Below, one piece after another: positions 35,793 through 44,086 of a DNA stretch of 48,988 bases. The number at the start of each line of letters is the position of its first letter. The first letter of the stretch is position 1. Under the pieces are notes generated by a model that was not told where the DNA came from, made no database searches, and saw only the letters and a program-made list of their open reading frames with translations. A program made the translations under genes and the position numbers. Source of the DNA: Chitinophagaceae bacterium UBA2789 (GTDB taxonomy: Bacteria > Bacteroidota > Bacteroidia > Chitinophagales > Chitinophagaceae). The stretch is from assembly GCA_002352145.1 (NCBI GenBank), contig DEHX01000097.1:1-48988 (forward strand), given 5' to 3'.

Positions 35793-36938
35793 TTATTTGG
35801 TTAACTGCTGGTCAACATACGCCGAAACCCATCCAACCTGCCCATTTTTTACGAGATAGAAATGTTTTGTGTCAAAGGCAGATTCAAATTGCCTCATTAT
35901 CTTGAGCAAAAGGCCACAACCTGCCATCAGTGATTTCTGATCAAAAACCTGGTGAACCCTAGTCACCTCTTTTATCACTGCATCTTTTTCATTGGCACGG
36001 TTAATGTTTCCTGCAAGGAAAGAAGCAGAATATACCGGGAAGTTAGTGTAAAGTTTTTCGGAGAATTTTCTGATCTCATCGAACGTTACAGATACTACAG
36101 GGTTGTCTATTAATTCAGGATGGGTAAGAGTGGCAATTGCCCAAGCTATGCCTCCACTAACAGCAATATTATCACTCAAAGGATAAGCGCCGCTGGCATT
36201 AACAGCATAAATAATTTCTGAATTTTCTGCTGCCGCCAGTACCCTGAATAATTGCTTGTTGAAATTTGCCAGGCTCTTATCATTTTCGCATCTTTTATCC
36301 GTTTCATTGGTTGTGCTCTTAGTGCCCCAATTAACCTGGAAGAGTTTAAAATCTTTTGTATTCCCGTAAGGGAAAAAGCCTCCTTTGGTATTACCACTGC
36401 CAATATCGATCAAAAAAGTAGTAAACCTGCGGCTATCAGGTACAATGCCAAGATGTGAAAGGCGAGCCTCCTGTAATACATCAACTACCTCTACTTGACG
36501 CTGGGGTTCATTTATCCTTATCCTGAATGAATCGATAAGTCTTTGCATCCAGGCAGTTTTCTGGTCCTTTTCAGCTTGCATTTTAACACCGCTGCTGAGA
36601 ACTGTAAATATTTTACTGGAAGGTATTTGATAGTCCTTAACCGCTTTATTAAACAACCCGGTAAGACCATTAAGGGTGGCTGAAAATGTTTCGTCGGTAA
36701 AACTGATGAAATCGGTATTCACGGAACTATCTTTCAGAATGGCGATAGCCCCGCTGCTTTTGGCGTTCTTACCTACTTCAATTACACTCATCTTCACTCC
36801 TTTAGAGCCGACTTCAATACCAGAATAAACAGTTGAATTACTGTATTTGGTCTTAATACTGCTTTGTGTAAAAGCAGTCGTACAGATAAGCAAAAAACTA
36901 ACCGTTCCCAGCTGTCTGCAAAACTTTGATATTATCAT
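35793..36938 (-). CDS. Exported Ppx/GppA-like (ASKHA-fold) protein
   Basis: The 381-residue protein has an N-terminal signal peptide (SFLLICTTAFTQ). The rest resembles the exopolyphosphatase/GppA branch of the actin-like ATPase superfamily. There is a first phosphate loop SGIEVGSKGVKMSVIEV (39-55), the Ppx-like segment VEVVDVLQEARLSHLGI (149-165), a second phosphate loop LIDIGSGNTKGGFF (176-189), and VSGGIAWAI (260-268) near the adenosine-site region. An exported member is odd because ATP is scarce in the periplasm; polyphosphate or a purely structural role are alternatives. It is flanked by two paralogous coiled-coil genes. Confidence 0.7.
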   Translation of the reverse strand: MIISKFCRQLGTVSFLLICTTAFTQSSIKTKYSNSTVYSGIEVGSKGVKMSVIEVGKNAKSSGAIAILKDSSVNTDFISFTDETFSATLNGLTGLFNKAVKDYQIPSSKIFTVLSSGVKMQAEKDQKTAWMQRLIDSFRIRINEPQRQVEVVDVLQEARLSHLGIVPDSRRFTTFLIDIGSGNTKGGFFPYGNTKDFKLFQVNWGTKSTTNETDKRCENDKSLANFNKQLFRVLAAAENSEIIYAVNASGAYPLSDNIAVSGGIAWAIATLTHPELIDNPVVSVTFDEIRKFSEKLYTNFPVYSASFLAGNINRANEKDAVIKEVTRVHQVFDQKSLMAGCGLLLKIMRQFESAFDTKHFYLVKNGQVGWVSAYVDQQLTK

Positions 36939-36960
36939 GGTGAGTTTATTGGTTGAATAA

Positions 36961-36986
36961 AATTACTGCATTGGTAAGCAGTAATT
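36961..36986. repeat. Perfect 9-bp inverted repeat upstream of the exported Ppx/GppA-like gene
   Basis: AATTACTGC and GCAGTAATT flank an 8-nt spacer, starting 23 nt before the ATG at 36938 (reverse). It lacks a T run in the gene's direction, so it is more likely an operator or leader hairpin than a terminator. Confidence 0.5.
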
Positions 36987-37045
36987 ATGCCTTCTTGTCT
37001 CACCGGAGTAATATGTGTAAAAGATGTGTGTTTCACTGTAAAACA

Positions 37046-37076
37046 AAAAGCCGTCTGATGAATCAGGACGGCTTTT
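37046..37076 (-). terminator. Terminator of the coiled-coil paralogue B gene
   Basis: AAAAGCCGTC pairs with GACGGCTTTT. The stem extends inward as TGAT/ATCA with one bulged G, and on the reverse strand it is followed by TTTTTGTTTT. It ends transcription of the gene at 37097, so paralogue B is its own unit, upstream of the Ppx/GppA-like operon. Confidence 0.85.
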
Positions 37077-37096
37077 GTTGCAGGAGTTAACTGCTT

Positions 37097-38071
37097 TTAA
37101 CCGAATAAACCACCTTTTTTCAGGCTTCTCACACCTTCGCCGATTTTGAAGCCATTATGATAAATTTCAACTTTATAATTACCTGTCATGAAGTCATTTT
37201 GCTGAATCGGGAACTGAACTGATTTACGGGTGCCTTGTTCATAATTCACCGGTATCTTAGCAGTAAAGTTTTTATCGCCGTCTGTACGGGTATTGAGCAC
37301 ATTGCCATTTTCAGAAATTATTTTACCGTCAGGGGCTGTTACGATAAGATACATATCCGCCGGCCCGGATTTGGCTATACGGTTCTCCACGTCAAAAGAA
37401 ACAACAAGCTTGTCTACTCTTTTAGCGGTAGTGGTATTTTTCTCTTTACCACCTTTTTTCTCATTAACAGGAGTAACCTGGATGTTGGATGCGCTAAATG
37501 TAGAACCTACATCAACTGTTTTCTCGAGATTCTCTTTTTCGGTCTTTGTTAAGGTGAGGTTTTGCTCAAGGTCTGATTTTTCTTGCTTTAATGTAGTATT
37601 ATCAGCTGTCAACTGCTCATTTTCACCGGTCAGCCGTGCTACTTCTGCTTCCAATGTAGAGATTTTTTCATTCAGCTCATTAATCATCGATTTGGCCTTG
37701 GCCAATTGTGATTGAGTGGCGTTTTTGTCATTTAAAATTTTACGTATCTCAGCCTTTTTAGCATCAATTTCTTTTTGCCTGTCAGCCAACTGGCCCTGGA
37801 GATTGTTGTTGGCGCCAGTCACAGAATCAAGGCGTGCCAGCGCATTATCAAACTCCATTTGAATCTCTGTTTTTGCTGAATCAAGAGATGTTATCTGTGT
37901 TTGCTGATTGGAAATCTTTTCACTGGACTTATTCTTGTCCCATAAAAAGTAACCCCATGATCCCAGTACCACTGCAGCCAGGGCTCCAATGATGATGTTT
38001 TTGGAATTGTTGTTCTTTGCCGGCTGAACCGGTGTACTTCCTGTAGCGGAAGGGTAGTTTGTCTCTGCCAT
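37097..38071 (-). CDS. Membrane-anchored coiled-coil protein, paralogue B
   Basis: The start is set at the ATG at 38071 (MAETNYPSATGSTPVQPAKN, 324 residues), because the 26-residue longer frame adds an unlikely basic stretch. A short cytosolic tail is followed by one transmembrane helix (about 25-45), a long coiled coil (about 50-190: IRKILNDKNATQSQLAKAK, LNEKISTLEAEVARLTGEN) and a beta domain with KLVVSFDVENRI, MYLIVTAPDGKII and YKVEIYHNGFKIG. These match paralogue A at 34852-35778 position for position. The role is unknown. Confidence 0.8.
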   Translation of the reverse strand: MAETNYPSATGSTPVQPAKNNNSKNIIIGALAAVVLGSWGYFLWDKNKSSEKISNQQTQITSLDSAKTEIQMEFDNALARLDSVTGANNNLQGQLADRQKEIDAKKAEIRKILNDKNATQSQLAKAKSMINELNEKISTLEAEVARLTGENEQLTADNTTLKQEKSDLEQNLTLTKTEKENLEKTVDVGSTFSASNIQVTPVNEKKGGKEKNTTTAKRVDKLVVSFDVENRIAKSGPADMYLIVTAPDGKIISENGNVLNTRTDGDKNFTAKIPVNYEQGTRKSVQFPIQQNDFMTGNYKVEIYHNGFKIGEGVRSLKKGGLFG

Positions 38072-38249
38072 ATTAAGGAATTTAGATTTTTTGTAAATGA
38101 TTTTATAAGGATTACTGAATCCGGCTGCAAGGTACTTCAGCCGTTGCATCCGTTTTTTTTATTTCCTGTTAAAAAAACTTATCCGGGCACTGAAATTTCT
38201 AAAACCGTGCCAGAAAATCCGGCACCTTTTTCACAACCGTGGATTTTTA

Positions 38250-38283
38250 TTGCTATATCCAAGCCTGAAAGCCTGTAATTTAG
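38250..38283 (+). promoter_or_regulatory. Promoter of holA (TTG-N23-TAATTTAG), leaderless geometry
   Basis: TTG at 38250-38252 is followed after 23 nt by TAATTTAG (38276-38283), one mismatch from the -7 consensus. The holA ATG is 6 nt further on. The rest of 38072-38289 is non-coding, with a GTGCC/GGCAC hairpin plus T5 at about 38206-38233. Confidence 0.4.
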
Positions 38284-38289
38284 TGGCTT

Positions 38290-39288
38290 ATGAGTGTGCA
38301 AAAGATATTAGATGATTGGAAAAAGAACTCTTTTAAGCCAATTTACTGGTTGGAAGGGGAAGAGGAGTATTTTATTGACAAGGTCATCGATTATGCAGAA
38401 CATAATATTCTGCCGGAAAGTGAGGCTTCGTTCAATCTCAGTATTTTTTATGGTAAAGATGCAAATTGGGCAGATATCATTAACGCCTGCCGTCGCTATC
38501 CGATGTTTGCAGAAAGACAGGTAGTGTTGCTAAAAGAAGCGCAACAAATGCGTGACATTGAAAAACTGGAAGCGTATGTGGAAAATCCGCTGACGTCAAC
38601 TGTATTTGTGGTTTCTTATAAAGAGAAAAAACTGGATGCCCGAAAGAAATTTGCCAAGCTGGTTAAAGAAAAAGGTGTAATGGTGACCACCAAAAAACTG
38701 TATGATCGTGAGGTACCCGAATGGACACAAAATTTAGTACATTCCAAAGGGTTAACAATTACTCCCATGGGGCTTGCATTGCTGGTGGATCATATTGGTA
38801 ATGATCTGTCAAGGATAGAAAATGAGATTAATAAACTATCAGTAAACCTGAGTAAAAGAACAAATATTACAGAAGATGATATTGAGAACTATATAGGGGT
38901 AAGTAAGGATTATAATGTATTTGAGCTTCAAGCCGCACTGGCGGCAAAAGATCTGGCGAGAAGTATTCGCATTATCCAGTATTTTGAAGCTAACCCCAAG
39001 GCCGGCCCGATTCAACTGGTACTACCTTCTATTTACAGTTTTTTCAGTAAGGTATTTATGATATTTGGTACAGGTACTACTGATGAAAAAACCATTGCTA
39101 CGGCTATTGGAGTGAATCCATACTTTATGAAGGAATATTTGCAGGCCGCCCGTTTATATACTTATCCCGGTGTGGAACGAGCCCTTCTCTTACTGCATAG
39201 CTACAACCTTAAAAGTATAGGAGTGGGCAGTTCGACTACTGAAGACGCAAGTCTGATGAAGGAAATGGTCGTAAAAATGATGGCCTGA
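38290..39288 (+). CDS. holA: DNA polymerase III subunit delta
   Basis: The 332-residue protein matches HolA, the clamp-loader delta subunit: FKPIYWLEGEEEYFIDKVID at the start, RRYPMFAERQVVLLKEAQQM, VEEKKLD-like VSYKEKKLDARKKFAK, and a helical C-terminal collar. It opens the beta clamp within the replisome, working with gamma/tau and delta-prime. The family is AAA+-like without a catalytic P-loop, as seen here. It is a single-gene unit on the forward strand. Confidence 0.93.
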   Translation: MSVQKILDDWKKNSFKPIYWLEGEEEYFIDKVIDYAEHNILPESEASFNLSIFYGKDANWADIINACRRYPMFAERQVVLLKEAQQMRDIEKLEAYVENPLTSTVFVVSYKEKKLDARKKFAKLVKEKGVMVTTKKLYDREVPEWTQNLVHSKGLTITPMGLALLVDHIGNDLSRIENEINKLSVNLSKRTNITEDDIENYIGVSKDYNVFELQAALAAKDLARSIRIIQYFEANPKAGPIQLVLPSIYSFFSKVFMIFGTGTTDEKTIATAIGVNPYFMKEYLQAARLYTYPGVERALLLLHSYNLKSIGVGSSTTEDASLMKEMVVKMMA

Positions 39289-39405
39289 ACAATTTGTGAC
39301 CTACCACCAAAAGCCCTTTCTTTGTGCAACTTTTCAAATTTAACGTACATCTTCTTGAACAAATACTAAAAACATTTGAATTCAATAAGCAATAAAAAAC
39401 AAATC

Positions 39406-40161
39406 ATGAAAAAATTACTCTTCTCCTTTTTTGCTTTTACTTTTTTACTTGCCGGCTGCCTTGAAACAACACAGGAAATTACCATCAATGAGGACGGAAG
39501 CGGCACGGTTGTAAACACCAATGATTTTAGTGCTCTCATTGGTCTGGCCAAACAAATGGGCGGAGCTGGAGATCTTGAAAAAGCAGGTGACATGGCCAAG
39601 GATACCGTTATTTCCATGGCACAGGGTGCTGATAGCATTCCTAACCTGACTCCTGAAGAGAAGGAAATACTGCGCAAAGGATCCCTGAGAGTGAACATGA
39701 ATATTAAGGATGAAAAATTCCTAACCAGCCTCTCTCTTCCTTTTAGCAAGCCCTCAGACATTACAATGATCAGCAAGCTTTCTGGTAAAGCCATGTCTGA
39801 AGCGATGAAGGAACAAATGGCCGATGGCTCACCGGTGGGTGGTAATAATGAAATACCTGAAACAAGCAGTTTCGATGATTATTATAAATATGAGTTCTCC
39901 GAAGGTGAACTTACCCGTAAATTGGATAAGGATAAATATGCAGGAGTAGAGAGTGATGAGTTTCTGAAGGGGATGAAGGAAGCATCGGCTATGGGTCTTT
40001 CCATGAAAGCAACCTATGTGATTAACCTGCCAAGACCGGCTCAAAAAGCTGAAGGGAAAGGTGTGAAATTATCGGATGACAAAAAGAAGGTAACAATTAC
40101 TGCTGACCTTGATGATTTTTTTGCAGATCCTTCAAAACTGGAATATAAAATCAAATACTAG
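39406..40161 (+). CDS. Lipoprotein of unknown function
   Basis: I start at the ATG at 39406 (MKKLLFSFFAFTFLLAGC), 10 codons inside the longest frame, because it gives a textbook lipoprotein signal with lipidated Cys18. The 251-residue protein continues LETTQEITINEDGSGTVVNT, a beta-hairpin-like opening shared by uncharacterised lipoproteins that respond to 'x-I-x-D-G-S-G' motifs. Then comes a helical, Met- and Lys-rich middle and a C-terminal segment DDKKKVTITADLDDFFADP. The family is not identified. A strong terminator follows. Confidence 0.75.
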   Translation: MKKLLFSFFAFTFLLAGCLETTQEITINEDGSGTVVNTNDFSALIGLAKQMGGAGDLEKAGDMAKDTVISMAQGADSIPNLTPEEKEILRKGSLRVNMNIKDEKFLTSLSLPFSKPSDITMISKLSGKAMSEAMKEQMADGSPVGGNNEIPETSSFDDYYKYEFSEGELTRKLDKDKYAGVESDEFLKGMKEASAMGLSMKATYVINLPRPAQKAEGKGVKLSDDKKKVTITADLDDFFADPSKLEYKIKY

Positions 40162-40180
40162 TATAGAAAAAATATAAAGT

Positions 40181-40214
40181 AAGAAAAGGCAACTCTGAAA
40201 GGTTGCCTTTTCTT
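40181..40214. terminator. Bidirectional terminator between lipoprotein gene and ribF
   Basis: AAGAAAAGGCAAC and GTTGCCTTTTCTT form a perfect 13-bp stem with an 8-nt loop. T runs are available on both strands, separating the convergent genes ending at 40161 and 40223. Confidence 0.88.
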
Positions 40215-40222
40215 ATATCCTT

Positions 40223-41152
40223 TTACAGTACTTTCAAACTGTTAATCTTGTCCTGGTCAATTTGGTTTACCAGTGCTTCGAGGCTATCATACTTTACTTC
40301 TTCTCTTAAAAACGATTTAACATATACCTTCAGCGTTTGCCCGTAAATTTCTTTATCAAAATCAAACAGGTTAACCTCAACTACTCTTTTTTTACCATCA
40401 ACCGTAGGGCGGAACCCGATACTCATCATGCCTTTTAGCGTTTGTGCAGTTTCTTCGGATTTTGCGTATACAGCATAAATGCCATTTCCAGGTATTATTT
40501 TTTCCTCATTTTGAATTCTCAGATTAGCCGTTGGATATCCCAGTTTACGTCCCAATTTATCACCATGCACTACCTCTCCGGAAAAAAAGAACTCATACCC
40601 CAGTAACCTGTTGGCTGTAGTGATATCGCTGTGCAGAATGGCCTCTCTGATATTGGTGGAACTTATGGAAATGTTCTCCAGGATATGTTTGGGAATCTCT
40701 TTCAATTTATAATCAAAGATGTTGGCCATTTTTTCCAGCAAGCGATAATCTCCCAGCCGGTCCCTGCCAAACCGGTGATCATAACCAATAATAATAGTGC
40801 TGGGATGAAACTTGTCAATAAGGAAGTTTTTTACATAATCCTCTGCAGGCTGGTTGGCAAAAGCATCTGTAAAGGGAACAATTACAAGGTGGTCGATGCC
40901 CAACCCTTCCAGCAGTTCAATTCTTTCTTCTAGGGTATTAATTAAACGGATACCTAAGATAGCAGACGATACAACTTTTCTGGGATGGGGGTGAAAGGTG
41001 ATAATAACGGTTTCGCCATTAATGGCTTTTGCTTCTGACTTCAGTTTATCGATTATCTGCCTGTGTCCCATATGTACACCGTCAAAAGTGCCGATGGTAA
41101 TAACTGCGTTTTGAAAAAGCGGAAGTTGCTCTATATCACGATGTATTTTCAT
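40223..41152 (-). CDS. ribF: Bifunctional riboflavin kinase/FAD synthetase
   Basis: Starting at 41152 gives 309 residues. The N-terminal FAD synthetase domain has the nucleotidyltransferase motif ITIGTFDGVHMGHRQII and YDHRFGRDRLGDY. The C-terminal riboflavin kinase domain has KLGYPTANLRIQNEEKIIP, NGIYAVYAK and VEVNLFDFDKEIYG. It makes FMN and then FAD from riboflavin in the cytosol. The 19 extra residues in the longer frame overlap the promoter and are not kept. A TAGTTTTG -7 box lies 11 nt upstream. It is divergent from purM. Confidence 0.97.
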   Translation of the reverse strand: MKIHRDIEQLPLFQNAVITIGTFDGVHMGHRQIIDKLKSEAKAINGETVIITFHPHPRKVVSSAILGIRLINTLEERIELLEGLGIDHLVIVPFTDAFANQPAEDYVKNFLIDKFHPSTIIIGYDHRFGRDRLGDYRLLEKMANIFDYKLKEIPKHILENISISSTNIREAILHSDITTANRLLGYEFFFSGEVVHGDKLGRKLGYPTANLRIQNEEKIIPGNGIYAVYAKSEETAQTLKGMMSIGFRPTVDGKKRVVEVNLFDFDKEIYGQTLKVYVKSFLREEVKYDSLEALVNQIDQDKINSLKVL

Positions 41153-41163
41153 AATTGAGTGGG

Positions 41164-41171
41164 CAAAACTA
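41164..41171 (-). promoter_or_regulatory. -7 element for ribF
   Basis: The reverse strand reads TAGTTTTG, an exact -7 match, 11 nt before the ribF ATG. There is no room for an FMN riboswitch in this leader. Confidence 0.5.
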
Positions 41172-41209
41172 CTTGATAAATTGGTAACTGCGTATTGGGA
41201 TTTGAACAT

Positions 41210-41217
41210 TAGATTTG
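41210..41217 (+). promoter_or_regulatory. -7 element for purM
   Basis: TAGATTTG is an exact -7 match, 16 nt before the purM ATG at 41234. The divergent ribF and purM -7 boxes are about 40 nt apart. Confidence 0.5.
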
Positions 41218-41233
41218 CCGGGTATTTACAATT

Positions 41234-42403
41234 ATGAGTTTATATAGTAAAAGAGGGGTTTCTGCACAGAAAGAAGAGGTGCATGAGGCTACCAAAAAGT
41301 TAGACAAAGGCCTTTTCCCCAAAGCTTTTTGTAAAATTTATCCCGATGTTTTATGTGGAGATGATGCATGGGTGAATGTAATGCATGCTGATGGGGCTGG
41401 CACCAAGAGTATTCTGGCTTACCTGTATTGGAAAGAAACTGGTGATATTTCAGTATGGAAAGGCATTGCACAGGATGCTATTGTGATGAACCTGGATGAC
41501 CTTCTTTGCGTGGGCATTTTTGACAACATCCTTTTTTCTTCAACTATAGACAGGAATAAGAATGTTATACCGGCAGAGGTATTGGAAGCAGTGATCAACG
41601 GTACGCAGGATTTTTTCAATACCATGAAGGATTTTGGTGTAAACATCAGCTTTATGGGCGGCGAAACTGCTGATGTAGGTGATGTGGTACGTACTATTGC
41701 TGTTAACGGAACAATGACGGCAAGATGGCCGAAAGATAAATTGATCACCAATGAGAAAATTAAGCCCGGCAATGTGATTGTGGGCCTGGCAGGCTTTGGT
41801 AAGGCTAATTACGAATCTTCCTATAACAGTGGTATCGCCAGTAACGGGCTTACCAGTGCAAGGCATGATGTATTACATAAAACATATGGAGCCCGGTTTC
41901 CAGAGAGCTATGACACCTCGCTGGACGAATCAGTAGTTTATATTGGTCAGAACAGAGTGACAGATATGGTGAAGGATGATAACCAGTCATTTGAAGCAGG
42001 CAGGTTGCTCTTAAGCCCTACCCGGACATTTGCGCCAGTCATGAAAAAATTGCTTGAAGATCATTTTGAAACCATTAACGGGTTGGTTCATTGCAGCGGT
42101 GGCGGACAAACCAAATGCCTGAAATATGTGCCGGAGAATGTTCGTATAGTAAAAGATAATTTATTTGCTCCGCCGGTAATTTTCAGATTGATACAAGAAG
42201 CCAGCAAAGCTGATGACCGGGAAATGTACCAGGTATTTAATATGGGTACCAGGCTGGAAATTTATACCAATGAAGGAAACGCTGACTCGATTATCAGTGT
42301 CTCAAAATCTTTTGGTGTGGATGCACAGGTAATTGGAAGGGTGGAAAAAGCAGAACAAAAACAACTGTTTATAAAAACAGCCTCATCAGAACTAATTTAT
42401 TAA
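41234..42403 (+). CDS. purM: Phosphoribosylformylglycinamidine cyclo-ligase (AIR synthase)
   Basis: The 389-residue protein resembles the Bacteroidota form of PurM. It opens with MSLYSKRGVSAQKEEVHEATK, has the AIR-synthase N-domain motif HADGAGTKSILAYLYWKETG, the MNLDDLLCVG segment with FMGGETADVGDVVRT, and a C-terminal domain with VHCSGGGQTKCLKYV. It closes the imidazole ring of AIR from FGAM using ATP. The sequence is rather distant from the E. coli enzyme and slightly longer, but the catalytic motifs are intact. The stop overlaps the convergent TonB-type gene by 4 nt. Confidence 0.92.
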   Translation: MSLYSKRGVSAQKEEVHEATKKLDKGLFPKAFCKIYPDVLCGDDAWVNVMHADGAGTKSILAYLYWKETGDISVWKGIAQDAIVMNLDDLLCVGIFDNILFSSTIDRNKNVIPAEVLEAVINGTQDFFNTMKDFGVNISFMGGETADVGDVVRTIAVNGTMTARWPKDKLITNEKIKPGNVIVGLAGFGKANYESSYNSGIASNGLTSARHDVLHKTYGARFPESYDTSLDESVVYIGQNRVTDMVKDDNQSFEAGRLLLSPTRTFAPVMKKLLEDHFETINGLVHCSGGGQTKCLKYVPENVRIVKDNLFAPPVIFRLIQEASKADDREMYQVFNMGTRLEIYTNEGNADSIISVSKSFGVDAQVIGRVEKAEQKQLFIKTASSELIY

Positions 42404-42945
42404 TCCTGCTTCTTGTTTTTCTTCGTTTTTTTCTCACTGATAACCATAAAGGTTACAGGTTGCTTTCTGTAGGCTTTTACAAGTCTGCCGTCCTGAATAG
42501 CAGGTGACCATTTTGGGCCCTTTTTTATGACACGGACAACCTCAGCTTCCATGCCATAACCATGATTGGTCAATGCTTTTACATCTGAAATATTTCCCTC
42601 TTTATCTACAATAAACTGAACTACTACTGTGTAAGTGCCCTCGGGTGCACCATTTTTTGTGGGTGTTGAGCCATCAAGGTTTCTTTCTAAATACCTTCTC
42701 CAAATGGCATCACCACCTGGAAAACTGGCTTCAATCTCCACCCGTTCAAATACTTTTTCAGCACTATTGTCCGGAGTGCCAGATGTATCCGTTTTTCCAT
42801 TGACGTCTGTCAGAGTATTTGAATCTATTAGTGAATAGGTAAACATCATAGGGATGCTTGATTTATTGGTATCTGTATTAGCTTGCCCTAATGCTTTGGT
42901 AGTAGTACATGCTACAAAAACAGCTATGCTTAAAAAGTGGTTCAT
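42400..42945 (-). CDS. Exported TonB C-terminal-domain protein
   Basis: The 181-residue protein has a signal-peptide-like N-terminus (MNHFLSIAVFVACTTTKALG) and then a TonB C-terminal domain: SFPGGDAIWRRYLERNL, GTYTVVVQFIVDKEGNISDV, then KGPKWSPAIQDGRLVKAYRKQPVTFMV. TonB proteins normally keep an uncleaved N-terminal anchor and a Pro-rich linker to span the periplasm; here the linker is short (about 45 residues) and not Pro-rich. It may be a TonB-like periplasmic protein rather than a full energy transducer. The C-terminus is strongly basic. Confidence 0.82.
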   Translation of the reverse strand: MNHFLSIAVFVACTTTKALGQANTDTNKSSIPMMFTYSLIDSNTLTDVNGKTDTSGTPDNSAEKVFERVEIEASFPGGDAIWRRYLERNLDGSTPTKNGAPEGTYTVVVQFIVDKEGNISDVKALTNHGYGMEAEVVRVIKKGPKWSPAIQDGRLVKAYRKQPVTFMVISEKKTKKNKKQD

Positions 42946-43014
42946 TAAATTGTAATTGGTTATTTATGGCAGTAAATATCTGCAAAATTGATTTACAGGC
43001 ATTCTTTTTCTTAC

Positions 43015-43046
43015 TTTGTACACAACATTTTTTCGGAATATATTTA
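43015..43046 (+). promoter_or_regulatory. Promoter of polyprenyl synthase (TTTG-N20-TATATTTA), leaderless geometry
   Basis: TTTG (43015-43018) and TATATTTA (43039-43046) have canonical 20-nt spacing and one mismatch in the -7 element. The ATG at 43052 follows 5 nt later. Confidence 0.55.
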
Positions 43047-43051
43047 CACCT

Positions 43052-44017
43052 ATGCAATCCTTCGAACTGCTATCCAGGAAATTTGCTCTTCATTTTGAGC
43101 AGCAGCATTTCCCTGCTGAGCCTGCCAGCCTGTATCAACCTAATGAATATTTTTTAAAATTAGGTGGCAAACGAATCCGCCCGGTGCTGTGTTTGATGGG
43201 CAACGAATTGTTTGATGATATAAAAACTGATGCGTGGGAGGTGGGCTCGGCTATTGAGTTGTTTCACAATTTTACCCTGATACATGATGATATAATGGAT
43301 AAAGCTCCTTTGAGAAGGGGAATGGAAACAATTCATGCAAAATATGGGGAGAATGTCGCCCTGCTGGCCGGTGATGTGATGCTGGTGAAAGCTTACCAGC
43401 AACTGGAAAAGGTTCAACTGGAGTTTCAGCATCCTATACTTCATTTGTTTAATAAAACAGCTGCTGAAGTTTGTGAAGGCCAGCAATGGGATATGGATTT
43501 TGAGAAAAAAGAAACAGTAAAACTGGATGATTACCTGCGTATGATTGAACTAAAAACTTCTGTATTATTAGCAGCCAGTCTTAAGATGGGGGCCATATTA
43601 GGTGGGGCAGGAGAAAGAAATCAAAACCTGCTGTATGAGTTTGGAAAAAAACTGGGTATCGCTTTCCAGGTACAGGATGATTATCTCGATGCTTTTGGTG
43701 ACCCTCAAAAATTTGGTAAACAGGTTGGAGGTGATATACTAGCCAATAAAAAAACATTCTTGCTGATACATGCTTTTGAGACTGTAAATGATCCGCAGAA
43801 AGATGAACTAAATGAATTGCTCGCAGCAAATGCCCCAGATAAGGTGGAAAAGATATTAAAGATTTTCAGGGATTGTAAAGTGGATGAATGGGCACTGGAG
43901 TTAAAGAACAAATACCTGGATGAAGCATTTTCACATCTCGAAGATATTGCTGTAGTTTCAAAAAGAAAACAACCGCTGAAGGAATTGGGGCAGTTCCTGG
44001 TAAAAAGGGAACATTAA
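43052..44017 (+). CDS. Polyprenyl diphosphate synthase (trans-isoprenyl type)
   Basis: Starting at the ATG at 43052 (MQSFELLSRKFALHFEQQ) gives 321 residues; a TTG-started longer frame would run into the promoter. The first Asp-rich motif is DDIMD in LIHDDIMDKAPLRRG and the second is QDDYLD in FQVQDDYLDAFG. LGGKRIRPVLCLM is the usual substrate-binding segment. The protein condenses isopentenyl diphosphate onto an allylic primer. Chain length (geranylgeranyl versus longer, for example the menaquinone side chain) cannot be decided from the motif alone. Confidence 0.92.
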   Translation: MQSFELLSRKFALHFEQQHFPAEPASLYQPNEYFLKLGGKRIRPVLCLMGNELFDDIKTDAWEVGSAIELFHNFTLIHDDIMDKAPLRRGMETIHAKYGENVALLAGDVMLVKAYQQLEKVQLEFQHPILHLFNKTAAEVCEGQQWDMDFEKKETVKLDDYLRMIELKTSVLLAASLKMGAILGGAGERNQNLLYEFGKKLGIAFQVQDDYLDAFGDPQKFGKQVGGDILANKKTFLLIHAFETVNDPQKDELNELLAANAPDKVEKILKIFRDCKVDEWALELKNKYLDEAFSHLEDIAVVSKRKQPLKELGQFLVKREH

Positions 44018-44086
44018 GTTTGTTTACAATAACCTGTAACTGCTTTCAATTTTTTCCTATTTTGAAGCATCAAAACCAACTGAAGA

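Noticed and set aside
38206..38233. GTGCC/GGCAC hairpin with T5 as a terminator
   Set aside because: No forward gene ends upstream of it within several kilobases, so a terminator role has no obvious client. It is left as an unexplained short stem.
41153..41233. FMN riboswitch before ribF
   Set aside because: The -7 box lies 11 nt before the ATG, leaving no space for the aptamer.
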